A DNA stretch of 64,000 bases from Beaufortia kweichowensis (lineage: Eukaryota; Chordata; Actinopteri; Cypriniformes; Gastromyzontidae): positions 10,579,988 to 10,643,987 of the forward strand of contig CM032794.1 in NCBI GenBank assembly GCA_019155185.1. The letters are read 5' to 3'. Position numbers and translations under genes: made by a program. Position 1 is the first letter of the stretch, and each line of letters begins with the position of its first letter. Of this stretch, positions 15,201 to 27,228 are shown piece after piece. The notes beneath the pieces were generated by a model. It saw nothing but the letters and a program-made list of their open reading frames with translations, was not told the origin of the DNA and made no database searches.

Positions 15201-18200
15201 AGTCTGTCCTATACCATTGCCTTAACTTGTTTTTTTGTTACAAGACTACAATTTCAACTCTTTGGTGCATCAAAAGTGCTGCTCCCCTGCTGTATTCATT
15301 ACCCAGAAATCAGGTTGTGCCTCACAACTCTCTGTTGGTTTTCAGAGGCTGCCAGAACCGGGTTCAAGACTATTACTGGCCTGTGGTGAAACATCTGACC
15401 TGCTGCTTTATCTACAAAATGTGCATGTTCCAACCACATATTTGTCAAATGAAAAGCCCCTGCCAGCATGCTCCAATCAATTTCATTTATTCAACAAGTT
15501 CTCCACCACTTAGACATGAAAGTACCTGTTTTATGCCTGTCCAAAAGGAGAAATGACCTCAAACTGTACCAAAGTAAATGCTGCTTCAAACTAGACTTCA
15601 TTAAAGAACACATTATTTTCACATTTTATATCAAAAATATTCTTTTTAGTACCTCTCACTTTTATTTTTGAACTATATTACCATATTTTGCTTTTAAAGA
15701 CCATTTGTTACTTTATATGTTTTTTGCTTTGCTAAAAATGAATGTGTGCAGAAAACAAATGTAGTATCATTTATGCACAAGAATAAACAACCAAATCACT
15801 CTACGGCCACATCCTGTTGGGAAGCCATTTCATCTTTGTTAGCTTGTTGCTGTAATGAGAAGTACTATAGCTTTAAATTGTTGCTAGTGTATAATGTGCA
15901 GAATATATCATCATTTAACAACTCACCATTGATGCAGTCTTCATATGCCTCGCATACCTCATCCTCAAACAGACAACCTGCCGAAACATAGAAGATATGA
16001 AAATATTATTAGAACGGAGGGTTACTGATATGAGATGGGTGAAGGAAATCATTAAAAATGCTTGTACAGCTCATGAGGTTACTGTTCACGACTTTCTGTT
16101 GATCAATATCGAAGTGATACAGAATCAGCAGTGTAAAACAGATCTCTAATTAGTGGCCTTGGAGATTAATGTAGTGAATAATGTTTAAAAAATCCTTCTC
16201 TTTGATAAATAGAGTTTAAAAGGATGACCAGTTTAGGCTTTACTGGATGGCTAGTTTTCTTGATGCAGGCAATCTTATATAAAAAGATCATATTATCATT
16301 AAAAGATTCAAAATATTACTATAAATCTGTATGAAGTGAGCAAGCGCATGTTACACCTTTCCAAGCAGTTGTTTCTCTTTTAACAGGTTTGGGGTATAGG
16401 ATTGTATTTTAACAATTCATGCCTTGATTTACTGAGAGCGCATTGAAATAAGTGTGTTTTACACCATAAATAAAGAATTGACTTTATACTGCAAATTACA
16501 TGCTTTCAACAAAATTTTTATAAAAAAGTTAATACCGAAAGGTTTACTCACATTCAAAACTAATAAAAACATTATATACAGATATTTTAATAGCACTCAA
16601 AAAAGCACACTGTGAAATATTCATTAAATCCTCTAAACTACATAACAGCACAGTCCTGATCTTCAATTAATATTAAATATTTTGTCTTTCATTTGCAGTT
16701 AATTGGTTGTTTTAATGCAGTGCATATTTCATAACAGCATGTCATTAATTCACAAAATTCTCCAAAAAAAACAGATGGGCAAAACACTACAGAACAAATG
16801 ACAAAGATGAGTTTAAAGCTATAAATCCTTGTGTAATTGACTGGATTCATAGCCTGTAAGACATGTGATTCGTAGTCTTTTAAAATGTAACGTGACCAAA
16901 CATGATGCTTTTTATTCCATCTATTGACCTCAATATAAAGTCATTCATCCCTGCGCACAGACTCATCTTTATTGACCACTGATGTGATTGAAGCAGAAAA
17001 AAGAGAGAAACAGTTTATGTATTTTGGGCAGATCGGTTATTTACAGAGGTGGCAGGATTAGAGACAAACACACAGGCTAAACAGACCAGAACAGTCGCAA
17101 AACAGTATGCCGTCTCCATGGAGATGCGACTGAAAGGGAGCTCTTAGGTGACAAGAGGAAAGATTATAGAGCTTTATACACGTGCCTGCCTACGTGTGTG
17201 TCTCTGCACATAGCCAAGGGACCCTTTAGCAGCTGTCCTTTGATAAAGCACAAGGGAAAGAAAAATGTCTCTGAGAGGAAGACAGAAAGGAAAAGAGAGA
17301 GAGAGAACCAGAGCTTTGCTGTTCTCTTTTTGCCCTTCCCCTTTTCATTACCACACACATTTATTACTTTCTTACTTAGTTTAGTCACTTTACAGAAATG
17401 TCTAATTTTTATCTTTTCCAAAGCCCCTGAGATCACATTATATCTAGGCACATTTCTTTATTATCTCTCTTTGTCTGTATATGCTCTCAAAGAAGCATAA
17501 CCCTTATATCTGCAGCTCTCATTACTGTAACCATTTATATGTGACAAAAGCAGAGTTTTCGCGTCACCATTGCAGACTGTCGTTTCAAAACGTAGAATCA
17601 ACTTATCAACCTAACTGTATGTTTCACTGTTGGTTTGCAACAGAAATCAGAAAGCCAGAGGGTCAGGTTTATATTCTGTCTCTATTAAGCATGAAGACAA
17701 TCTCACAAACTCTCCACCACACAATTTAAAGCTGCGTAATTACTCCTGAGCACTCAAGTCTTATCAAACCACTCTGCCTCTTTTAATAGGAACTTGTCAG
17801 AATCCTCATCAGCGTTTCATATTAATTACACTGTTCCATCGACGTCTGCCCATGCCTGGGTAAAAAATGCCTGACTGCCACTAGCTCCTAAATCAGGTCG
17901 ACAAAACCATTTGTTATCTCTGAAGAGTGTCTCTACACGCTGGCCGGCCTGTGCTTGTTGGCTTCAGAGGTTGATTAAAAAGGAAACATAATTAAAAAGT
18001 AATTGCTGACGACTATGTTTTTCAGCATAGGGAAGACAAGAGAGAGACTCCCATGGCACAGTGCATTACACAGAAACACTTCAGCAATAGATTAAAACGC
18101 TCCAATCTGAATCACTTGTTAGACTCTGTGTTAAGGCTGTCAGTGCAATATAATTTGAAAAACAACATGCGGCTGTGATTTGGACAGAACTTGTTGATGA

Positions 18201-21200
18201 CGCAAGAAACACATTTCAGTGCAGACAATGACAAACACTGAGATGTAAACAGCACAGTGTCACATAAAAAAGATACAGTCTAAAGCCATAATGTCATTTG
18301 CATTCATTTCAAAATGATATTCTGTCTTACATATTTACCTAGCAAGCCTATCAAAGCCACTCCACACAGGTTACATTTTGTACCTGCGTCTGATGAAAAA
18401 TCTCTTCCAACAACAAACCATCAGGTGATGAGCTTATCTGACTCTTTACCCCACCTCACGAGGTGCCTTGACCGAAGTTTACAGGTTGACATCTTTATTA
18501 AAAATCCATTTTAACCCACCATTCACATAGCTTATTTCCCAAGAGATTCAATCTGAGAGGATGCACAACAATAGCAGGGCATGTGAAACACCTCTCCATG
18601 GTGATTAAACCAATGCATGCTGAATGATGATGGCGTGAATTAGTGTTTTATTCAGGTTGAGAGATTAATCCCCAATCACACTTCATTCTCTTATGGGTAG
18701 CGAGTGCTTTGTGTGGTAAATAACGGTTTGTATTCATGACCCTGGTGCTAAATTACATTCCATGCTCTACTAATTCAACTCAACTGGCTCAACTACAGGT
18801 GGTGTGAAAAGGGATTGTGGTGATGGTAAAAATAGCCAGTGCCAAGTGACCCCGAATTCTAAATTATTAATTCATTTTGATCCATTAAAGGGGGACTGTA
18901 TACACTTATGATTAGGTTTTATGTATAATTTTTGCCAAGGTATTACTGTATGCTATTTCTATACATAATTACAGATTTTGTTATACTGAAACATAAAACT
19001 GTAGGTCTACATCTGACATTCAAAAACCCATATCCAGAATACTGATTTCTAGAGATGGCTATAGCTGAGATATTGTGCACATACCACTTGAAATACAAAT
19101 ACAGTTGTATTTGTGATGCGTAATTCATCTGATATCCAGGAGATGGCTTTCTGAGGAGACAGCTGAGCTGACTGAAGTGTTGCGCATGTTTACACTGTGT
19201 AAACTCACGCTTGGGTTCAAAAGCATCGCAATTATCCATATTTATATCCTTTATTTGTGTTTGAGCACACATGCCTGCTAATAAGCGTGCGCAACCGGTA
19301 TGAACGCGGGCGTGTCATTCGAAATGATGAGCAGTCTGCGCAGCCACAGCGCCGCATGAAGGCGAACGAACACACTTCGCGCACAGCCAGAAACCTGGAG
19401 ACTGGGGTTCCGAACTGCGGTGTTCTTTCCGCTAGCAAAGTAAACTATATAACTAATATCTGTAAAAATGTCAGATGTATTTCTCACAATAGTTATAACA
19501 TGTTTTAAACAACACTACAGCATTCACACCTGTTATTTTAGCAAAATTTTATCCCATTTCACTCCCGGATTACGAAATTGTGCATTGTGCCAAAGAGAGC
19601 ATTTTTACAGATAGCAACAAGCAGTTATTCAATATTCGTCTATTTTTTTTAACCTCATTTAATATCCAAATAACAACTCTATTTCCCCAATCAATGTTTA
19701 ATGACGTTCACACATTTGAGGATTTACAAATTCAAAATAATACACTCTTCATAAACTCTTTTGTGGTACAAGATGACTGTGGACATATTTATGGCTATAC
19801 CTTCTTATGTAGCTCAGGAAAGTTTCTTGCTTTTTTCTCATCAACGCACACACCCAGACCTCTCATCTTTTAGGGTCACTTCATCTTGTGGATGCATTTC
19901 AAATACAGCCACTGAATATACCTGACCTACAGCCCCCCATCTATCCTATTTCCCAAGCTGCAGACAGAGGCACTGTCCTAAATATCAGGCACTTGTCCCT
20001 TGAATGCAAAGATCATAGATATATCCACTTATTTCTTCACAGCTGTTGTGTTGAGTTTGTCTTTTTGTCTTAATTTATCAGGGACAAAATGGATGAAGAC
20101 CTTCAGATTTTCTGCATTATGTTTTCAGATGTGGATCTTGAATAAATGCGCTGTTACACCAAAATAATTGCATTAAAGACGGATTTGAGGAGAGAATATT
20201 CTTTATATTGGAAATTATTTTACACTCTTTTTTTGTGGGCCTCCACTGCTTTTTAATGGCACCAAGAAATATGTTTTTATTGTGTTTATCTCACTGAAAT
20301 GTTCTTGGGCATTGTTTTTTTTATTTGATTCTACATTGAAAAGGAATTCATAGCAGCTCTGTGCTTTTTAATGTTGGTAATGAAAGATATGAGGGAAAGC
20401 ATTTTAGATGGCAAGCTGAAGTAAGACTTGGGTGTATGAAGATCTTCACCTGGGCAAATGGACTGAGGAAATGATGGGTAACAGTTTGGGTGTACAACAA
20501 CCATAAGAGACATGATTAAAAGACTTTCATCTCTTCCTATACCTGTAGCATAAATCAAGACATACTGTATGACAAGGACACGGCTGTCTTTAGCCGATGT
20601 TGGCTTGTTTTCAGATTTACACTATCCCTTGGTCCACCTTGCTAAATGGGCTGTTGGCAGGTAAAGCAAAAATGTATGTAAAAAAAAGAATGTGAGAGAA
20701 TAAGGGTGGAAAGGAAAAGAAGCAGTTTTGTGTGCATCAGCTCACTCTGCCACACAGACACGGTACATGACCTGAGTGTAAATTAATGGTGCAGCTTGAA
20801 TCTGAGAGTTTTGTGCTCATTAAAAAGCCACCTCAGTCGGGGTGAATGCAAAAACACTTAATAAACCAGCATTTTTTGTTTTTCCAGAAAAGGCATGCAT
20901 ACAAAAAATGTAAATGCTTGTAAATGTAAATGCTAAAGTCGTAACATGATGATATCTAATTTGAATATAGCTACGTAAAATAAAATGCACCTAATTTTCA
21001 GTTCTTTGGTTATTAATTGGAAAAGACTATATCTTGTAAAATCCCACAGAGAGGAACATTTCTCAACGAAAACAAATGGAAATAAGTCATTTTTTATTAA
21101 TATAGTTTGCAATTTGGTAGTCCAAAACATTAGATGCAGAACTTAAAAAACTTGTTGTCATCCTCATTGTTTAATGAAACATGGGGGAATATTAAATCAT

Positions 21201-24200
21201 TGCATTTTAGTTCGGGCAAAACAAAGCAAACTCTGGAAATACACCTTCATAATAAAGTTTGTCATACATATACAACCATGCAGACAACTCAAGAACCCTT
21301 ATACAATTAAAACAGAAACTTTATAAAAAAACTTTAAGATCCTGCCAAGAACCAACAAATAACATTTGTTTCAAAGTTTTCATTTGTTTTCCTAACTCAA
21401 AAAAAGAGAGGCACCATACAGTTAAAGCTACTCTTCTGCCTTCTGAAAATTGTTCATATACCAGCAATCTTCTCACACCCACATACATATGTCCAATTTG
21501 GCCCTCTTTTCAGTGTAAGACAAAAGACAGAAACTAAAAAAGTTTATTAACACCACTGGTAACAGACTGAAAATATTGTTATGTCTACATGTTGTCAGAA
21601 GCGTAGGAAGGGTTCTGAAATATATACCGTATCAGGTGATTTAGAAGAAAAGAGAAAAAATGTGCTTTTACATTCATTTATATTAGCTGAAGGTATCTGT
21701 AGCCTTACAAATAATCATCTTAAAGAATCACCGTACTTTACATTTTTAAGACCTAAACAGCCCAATCCTGTATCTGTGGCAAAGGAAAGTAGTTCAGGAT
21801 TGTTTCTCTTATTTACTATTCAGTACAAACTGTACTTTTCATTGAACATTGCACTAGTGTATAAAAGCAATATCAAATTTGCAAACCAAAATCACACACT
21901 TCCTTGTGTAATATTGTTTAAATAAACCTTTGTGGGTATTTACACATAGCAGCACTGGTACATTTAGGGCATTAACAGACTACTAAACATCAGACTTATT
22001 TTAAGCTCCAAATGGTGTCACCGCTCTTAATAAACCTGTACCTTAGTAGGCTGTACTGGACAAACGCAAGGGGCAAAAATTCATGCACTGTTTTTTTTAC
22101 TAGTGATGTATATAAAAAGTTACGGTTAAACCACAAGTCAGGTGAGGGAAGACTATGTCATATGGGTCCAGCTGAACGCCATTACCCACTAGGGGGCTCC
22201 AGGCGTTAACCTATCAGTATGAATTAAAGATGTAAGAGACATGGTGGGACTCTAGGAGTCAGGCAGGCGTTAACTTCTATCTGAAGTATGAATTAAAGAT
22301 GTAAGAGACATGGTGGATTTTTCTCTAATATTGTTGTGATTAAGAGCTGCTACTCTTGGGGAAAATACATGTATATTCCTATTATTATTATGAGGTTCTT
22401 CTATTTTAATTTAATGTTTTTATACTGAACTGTGGAGATTTTACAGTTGAGGATAATCTTTCCAATGGACCAAAGGCCATGTATGTCCACCCCCAGACAA
22501 ATACACAACTATCAAAACCCTTTTTATCAGCCAAGCCAATTAATGTGTATGGACATGATTGACCAGCCATAATCATTAAACACAAATGACACAAAAGGTG
22601 AGCTCAGAATTCACTTCATGTCTTTGTGTATGTGAAAGATAAGTTCACAGTATCTTGCCTGTGGTGTGTTTAAGCAACTATTTTTGATGTAAAAATAAAG
22701 TCCAGCATTCAGTACAGCAGTGGAGTGAACACTTATTAGCAAATAATGATGTCGTTTCAAGTCGCACCATTTCAGAACACTAAAGTCCTGGAGCCAAAAA
22801 TACTCATTAATGTGACTCATTAGGAGAGAAAATTAGGCGGAAGGACAACAAATGTGACAAAATGGCCATGCACATGTATACAAAATAATGTTAATTGTGT
22901 TTTTATTTAAATTAACAGATATTTATTGTCAAACAAGGAATGTGTAGAAAAGTAACTACACAGCGAGAATGCAGAACAGAATATTGTTTTGGCCCACCAG
23001 TAATGATTGCTATTGACAGAATGGTTGGAAATACAGTGCAAGCCAACTGATCCTTAGTATGGTCATTAGACTAGATATATTGATATTCTGTATTTGATTT
23101 CATGAAAAATAATATAAATATACAGTACATAGGATCGAATTGTAAAAAAAGGAATGATTTATATAGAACTCACAGTGAAATTGCAGCTATAACCTGCCTT
23201 TAAGTGCAAGCATCACTGGTTGTATGTAGGTCAATGGGGAATACAATATCTGCATTGCCAAAATCAACTAAGAACCGTTAATAACACTTCCACATCTAGG
23301 TCATCAGGGAAATAAATCAAGAATTTACATAATAACTTAATCAGATGGGTGCACACAGTTTTGACAAAAGCACACGGCAGAATTCCAGGAATATGAGATG
23401 ACACTAGAAATATCAGTCTGTTCAATTGCTGTTCTTTATCTACAGTACATATAATTTAACATCTTGATGTGTTTCTGATTACCCAACACTATTCCTTAAC
23501 TGGTTGTTGTCATTTTAGCATGGTTGGCCTTTGCCCACTTTCCATACTGTGAGAATCTGTACAGACTGTGTTACTTTAGTTCTGCTCTGGGCCGCTTGTC
23601 TTTATAGTTTATTGTGTGACCCTGTTGGGAACGATCCGTTAACCAGTTTTACATCTGGTCCTCACCGATCATGAGTCCTCGCTGTGAACATATGTTTGAA
23701 AAACCCTTAGGCTTAGGTGAGAAAATGTGATTTGGACAGTGTGCCATATAACTCTTCATCATCACACACGTGAGTTAACAACAGGCGGCGGGTGAGGTGA
23801 TGATATCACACAATAGATGAGATTTGAGTAATTCACCCATTAAATGAAAGGAGCAATGTTTGCCAAGATACAAAAAGCTACTGAATGTTTACACAATCTG
23901 TAAAATGGGTAATTATACCTTACAGTGGATGACAGAAGGGGATGCAGACATACACACAGTACACACACAGCCACACTAAGAACATTTACCAAGGTTAAAT
24001 GTGGGAAAAATGCCAATCTGCGTTACCTGTGTGTGTGCCAGAACGCCAGACACTGCGGGGAGCTAAAAGGATGCTGGGCTACACTCACAGATAACAGCTT
24101 GTGTCTGTACACATAGGCAGAAGGACCCTCTCTTTCTCCACATTCATCTCTCATCTCACACTCCCACAAAGACAGATGACAAGAGCGCACACAGATACAC

Positions 24201-27023
24201 AAGCTCATCTACCAAAACAGAACAGGGATGACGGGCATATACAACTGAAGCAGTGCTTCACAAACAATGAGATTTCATACTGAGATGATTAGCAACGGCA
24301 CTCACGGCTCCCTAAAGCTCTCGTGACAGTTTCATTGAAAAACATCCTACATTTCTATAAATAGAAACACTGTTATGGACGTTTTAGGAGGAAAAATCAC
24401 ACGCTCCCATGCGACAGTACACATGACACAGCTGGCTTTTTGGATTACTTTGATGTGTATTACATTTAATGTGTGTGGAATAGTAAAGCAATGGTACTCA
24501 CTGGCAATACTGCAAAATAAAATCCAAAATACACCTGCGCCTTCACTCACTCAAGATCAATTTGTAATGATTAGATACTAGACTTTATGAGGAACAGATG
24601 TTAACTGTAAAATGAGCACCGTGTTAGTTTCTCAGATTTAGAATTAATACTAAAATTGGGTTTAGGTTACCATTTAACCTCCTTTATTTTTATTGTTAAA
24701 TGGAAATTTGATTGATGTTACATTGTTTGGTAATCTTAACTAATTATGACTGTAATATAAGCATAATAATGCAGATTTACCTGTGATGGCTTGCCAGCTT
24801 GTAAGTCAGATGAGACCTGAGTTAGCCAGGCTGTCCGCTTCTGATCACATCAACTAACCCGTCTGACAGCAGCTTTATTAAATGCACTGAGAAGTTTGAC
24901 CTCAAAAGTAATAACCTCTATTGTAAACAGATCTCAGCAAATACCTTGTGTTTAATATGAAAACAGAAATAGATGGTGAATTATGTAATGCTTTCTGACT
25001 AAGACAGATGAGTCTATCTGTGCCCATTTATTCATGCATATTTAAATGACAGTACTTTGTCTTACATTAGCCCATATAAGACTCGCACTCACAGGAAACA
25101 ACATTAAATCATTTAGTGTTGTTTGCAAACTACAGTATGGCTGCTATTTAAGCAGTGAAAGAGAAAAGGAGAGGACTGACAGTTTGTTTTTTCAAAATCT
25201 CTTCTGTGTTCCTCTTGCTCAGTTCAGTAAGTGAGGTGTGTCAGGAGAGCGTGGGATATATTGTTCACCCCAAGTGTACAGGAAGTTAAAATAGCTGAAT
25301 TTGAATATCAGATATTTCCTGTACATTTGAGATGAGCATCTCCCACGCTACATCTCCTCACAGAAAACTCAAAGAGCTGAAGAAGAAAGCGCTGGAAAAT
25401 GAACTTCATTTCCTGTATGATGTTCATTTGATGACGCGAACATAATACACAGAGGGACTTATTAAAAAACAACAACGTGCATCTGCATAGGCACACAGGC
25501 ACACAAGAAGACAGTGAATTCAACCTTTAGAAAATTGAGATTCTAGCAAAAGACCTTTAGCCATGAGTGACTGTAGAACACTGACCATTTGCATATCTCA
25601 CAGGACAAGCTCTGATAATTCTTTCTATCTGTAAAATCTCTTATTCCCATTCTGGAAATTGAGCACTGCACAGTTATACCATGTATCCATTCCATTGTTC
25701 ATGCATGTTTAGGCTTTTATTGTGCTGCTAACATCAGAAAAGTCAGTCTTACAACTAATAAAAACATACAAATGCAACAAAGAAAGACTTTAGGATGTAG
25801 ATCTAGAAATCAGTCTTCAACAGACTGTTTGGAGATGGTTAATGGTTTTATTTATCAGTGTTTCATAGAACACACTCATTTAAGCCTCTGCCAACTTCAA
25901 ACGCCTGTCTCTAAGAGTCCAACATCCATTTCACAATGCAGTCCTCTCCATCATTCTCAAAAAATCCTGAGCAAACCTAAGCAAGTTATTAACCAACACA
26001 TTGATTCTATCATGATTTGAGCAATTACTGTGCTTTAGCTTTTGGGTTGCAAACAACAAATTAAACTCTCATAGGGTAAATGTACTCAGCAATATAAATC
26101 ACCTCTAAGGAAAATTTTAAAGTTATAATATTATTAAAGATCAATATACAATCTAAGATGTAAACAAATCAATGAAATGAATCATACCATGATTTCTGAT
26201 CTGTGTTTTGGTTTCGTTGGGAGAATACAAAGCAAAACACTAAAGCAAAAGAAGAGAATGTGACTTGAATCTAGACATGAGGTAGGCCATTTGATTTGAA
26301 CCATAGTCTTTGTAACATGCAGTTACAAATGGAAATATCCCAGGCAAACAAACCCACTTCTTAGTCAGCCTGAGCCTTTAATAAAAGTTTGCAATCATTT
26401 GTGTCTTAAATGATAAATGCTTACTCATAATTCATGTGTAAAATCACAGGTATGTATCTGTATCTGCTTACAGCTCGAGTCAGGCTGTTCTCTGCTGAGA
26501 CCAGCTCACTCTCGGCCTGTGTTTGAAAGATGAAGGCTGTCAAGAAGCCTTAACGAACCGGAACGCGATTATGTAATCCCCTGTTAGTGTACAGCACTAT
26601 GTCCTGTTTGTTTGGCCATTCTATATGCTTGAAACACTCATCCATAATAAAGGAACGCACGAAAACACAGAAATAAACATTTGTCCCATCAAAAACATCA
26701 CTACTGTAATATAATTAATGATTTATGCATCCATGCTTTACACATTAATATACAGAACGGAGTCGTAGTTTGCACAGAGCAAAACGTAGATTTCGACTAC
26801 TATTTTATAATTGATCCTATTTGATTATCTGCTTCAATTACGCTCATGTCAATTAAGGTACATAAGTTGTTTTGCTCCTCAAGGTAAGAACGTCAATCGA
26901 TAAACATCGTGCACGTTGTGGGACGTCATGTTCAACTAACTTACCGAATTTCCTGTCCGCGATGGTAACAGCGAGCGCGCGGAGAGACAGAACGGCGAGG
27001 AGCAGCGCGCGCACGGAACCCAT
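119..27023 (-). CDS. ptprn2: ptprn2 (phogrin / IA-2beta), 5' part: coding exons 1-4, continues beyond the left edge
   Basis: Receptor-type protein tyrosine phosphatase-like protein of neuroendocrine dense-core vesicles (family knowledge). Coding exons on the minus strand are 27023-26945, 15977-15927, 7682-7569 and 218-119 (79, 51, 114 and 100 nt). They join in frame (phases 1, 1, 1, 2) and all introns are GT-AG. The first 114 codons give a hydrophobic signal peptide (residues 1 to about 20), then the cysteine-rich start of the RESP18-homology domain with Cys28, Cys35, Cys41 and Cys50, the motif DGVFGRCQ (44-51), an N-glycosylation sequon NAS at 62-64 and a YTWQDD block (83-88). Spacing and motifs match recalled human PTPRN2 (NDGVFGRCQ, FTWQDD). 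The transmembrane and phosphatase regions lie outside the window. The gene is downstream of ncapg2 on the same strand, as in mammals. The paralogue ptprn has a similar N-terminus, but the neighbouring genes favour ptprn2. Confidence 0.93.
3660..3865. mobile_element. degenerate TIR DNA element, copy 1 (GTGACC..GGTCA family)
   Basis: The left end reads TGTGACCTTGTCTGTGACAA, and an internal run AACCCAGCTAAAGTCATTTT is almost the same as in the element at 36851. The right end ACATGGTCA is a decayed inverse of the left. A shared interior, including TATAACCTTGATATCTT, shows the two copies are one family. No coding capacity. Confidence 0.6.
5752..6006. mobile_element. fold-back MITE (TTAAAGGCATAGTTCACCC family)
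   Basis: The left end starts TTAAAGGCATAGTTCACCC followed by AAAAATACAAATTCTGTCAT. The right arm contains GGGTGAATAAATGATG and decays to a diverged inverse of the left end. The middle has the AGAAGTCAATGGTGGCC and TTCTGCAGAAGAAAG motifs I associate with a very abundant cyprinid palindromic repeat. Non-coding. Confidence 0.65.
7569..7682 (-). CDS. ptprn2: ptprn2 coding exon 3 (RESP18-homology domain)
   Basis: The 114-nt exon begins after TTTTGCAG and ends before a GTAACA donor, phase 1 at both sides. It encodes DGVFGRCQ followed by a Tyr-rich stretch and SLQRLRNVLQKLAH. The human protein has DGVFGRCQ and ALQRLRVALQKL in the same places. It holds the fourth conserved cysteine (Cys50) and an NAS sequon. 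Confidence 0.92.
7765..8182. mobile_element. non-autonomous hAT-like (Charlie-type) DNA transposon, 418 bp
   Basis: Terminal inverted repeats are exact for at least 16 bp: CAGGGGTCCCCAAACT at the left and its complement AGTTTGGGGACCCCTG at the right. The element is flanked on both sides by the 8-bp target duplication CCTTAAGG (7757-7764 and 8183-8190), as expected for hAT. The CAGGGGTCCCCAAACT..GGCCCGC end is characteristic of Charlie-like hAT families. No transposase frame is present, so it must have moved in trans. It lies 82 bp from the splice acceptor of ptprn2 exon 3. Confidence 0.88.
8625..8637. promoter_or_regulatory. RFX-type palindrome in ptprn2 intron 2
   Basis: GTTGCTAGGCAAC has two half-sites around a central A, the arrangement bound by RFX dimers (GTTRCY..RGYAAC). 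The intronic position makes it a candidate enhancer element. Motif match only. Confidence 0.4.
8957..9021. repeat. (GA)n simple repeat with GT interruptions
   Basis: Imperfect purine tract of GAGAGT and GAGAGA units ending in an uninterrupted run of about nine GA dinucleotides. Likely length-polymorphic. Confidence 0.9.
9262..9275. promoter_or_regulatory. perfect RFX X-box in ptprn2 intron 2
   Basis: GTTTCCATAGCAAC fits the consensus GTHNYYATRRNAAC at all 14 positions. It lies 637 bp from the other RFX-type palindrome, in sequence clearly less AT-rich than its surroundings. RFX factors act in ciliated and endocrine cells, which suits a neuroendocrine vesicle gene, but function is inferred. 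Confidence 0.45.
15927..15977 (-). CDS. ptprn2: ptprn2 coding exon 2 (cysteine-rich)
   Basis: This 51-nt exon is flanked by an acceptor ending TTTCGGCAG and a donor GTGAGT. With the joining G it encodes GCLFEDEVCEAYEDCIN, matching the recalled human segment GCLLEEGLCGASEACVN and supplying Cys28, Cys35 and Cys41. It enters and leaves in phase 1. The exon is too short to stand out as an open reading frame and was found by homology and splice signals. Confidence 0.9.
19283..19440. other. CpG-dense patch inside ptprn2 intron 1
   Basis: About 160 bp with many CpGs (for example GCGTGCGCAACCGG, GAACGCGGGCG and CAGCGCCGC), in sharp contrast to the AT-rich intron around it. Overlapping frames exist on both strands but look like composition artefacts. 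It could be a small CpG island or intronic promoter, or a remnant of an inserted GC-rich sequence. Confidence 0.5.
22200..22316. repeat. local tandem duplication, about 65-69-bp unit
   Basis: CAGGCGTTAAC occurs at 22200-22210 and 22264-22274. A 32-bp string starting AGTATGAATTAAAGATG is identical at 22216-22247 and 22285-22316. The short segments between these blocks differ by small insertions, so the duplication is recent but not brand new. Confidence 0.85.
26945..27023 (-). CDS. ptprn2: ptprn2 coding exon 1 (signal peptide)
   Basis: ATG at 27023 opens a 26-codon stretch beginning MGSVRALLLAVL, rich in Leu, Ala and Val and followed by TIADRKFG, a typical cleavable signal peptide. The exon ends in phase 1 at a consensus GTAAGT donor (26944 downward). 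It sits in a short CpG-rich patch. An intron of nearly 11 kb separates it from exon 2. The start was chosen because it is the first ATG giving a signal peptide in frame with the downstream Cys-rich exons. Confidence 0.9.
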
Positions 27024-27186
27024 CCTTCCCGTCGGGTCCGAAGAGCTTCTGTTAATTCGGCATAGCGGTTCTCACGTTTCACGGGTGATACGATTAGAAG
27101 GGAAGTGGGTCAGAGGAGAATGTGAATATGAACGACGGAAATGAGCGATAGTGAGATGTGTCCTGTACTCAACTCTGTGAGGCGCG

Positions 27187-27207
27187 TTCAGCACCACGGT
27201 CAGCGCC
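27187..27207 (+). promoter_or_regulatory. RE1/NRSE (REST-binding site) upstream of ptprn2
   Basis: The left half-site TTCAGCACC is at 27187-27195 and the right half GGTCAGCGCC at 27198-27207, with canonical spacing. Against the textbook 21-bp RE1 I count one mismatch (T for A at 27200). It lies 164 bp upstream of the ptprn2 start codon, in the promoter or 5' UTR region. REST silences neuronal and endocrine genes in other tissues, which fits a dense-core vesicle protein. Confidence 0.8.
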
Positions 27208-27220
27208 CCTCCTCAGCTGC

Positions 27221-27228
27221 TGACGTCA
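27221..27228. promoter_or_regulatory. full palindromic CRE next to the RE1
   Basis: TGACGTCA, the consensus CREB/ATF site, lies 13 bp from the RE1 and about 200 bp upstream of the ptprn2 start codon. This position is typical for functional CREs. Confidence 0.55.

Larger units (their letters stand above)
7683..15926 (-). other. ptprn2 intron 2 (8.2 kb), no gene seen
   Basis: Contains the hAT-like element at 7765-8182, a (GA)n tract near 8957-9021, two RFX-type palindromes (8625-8637 and 9262-9275) in a less AT-rich stretch at about 8560-9400, and a poly-T run near 13527-13542. The rest is AT-rich sequence with no convincing exons. Confidence 0.75.
15978..26944 (-). other. ptprn2 intron 1 (11 kb), no gene seen
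   Basis: Contains a CpG-dense patch (19283-19440), a local tandem duplication (22200-22316) and scattered simple repeats. Open frames on both strands are short, without splice sites or recognisable family features. Confidence 0.7.
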
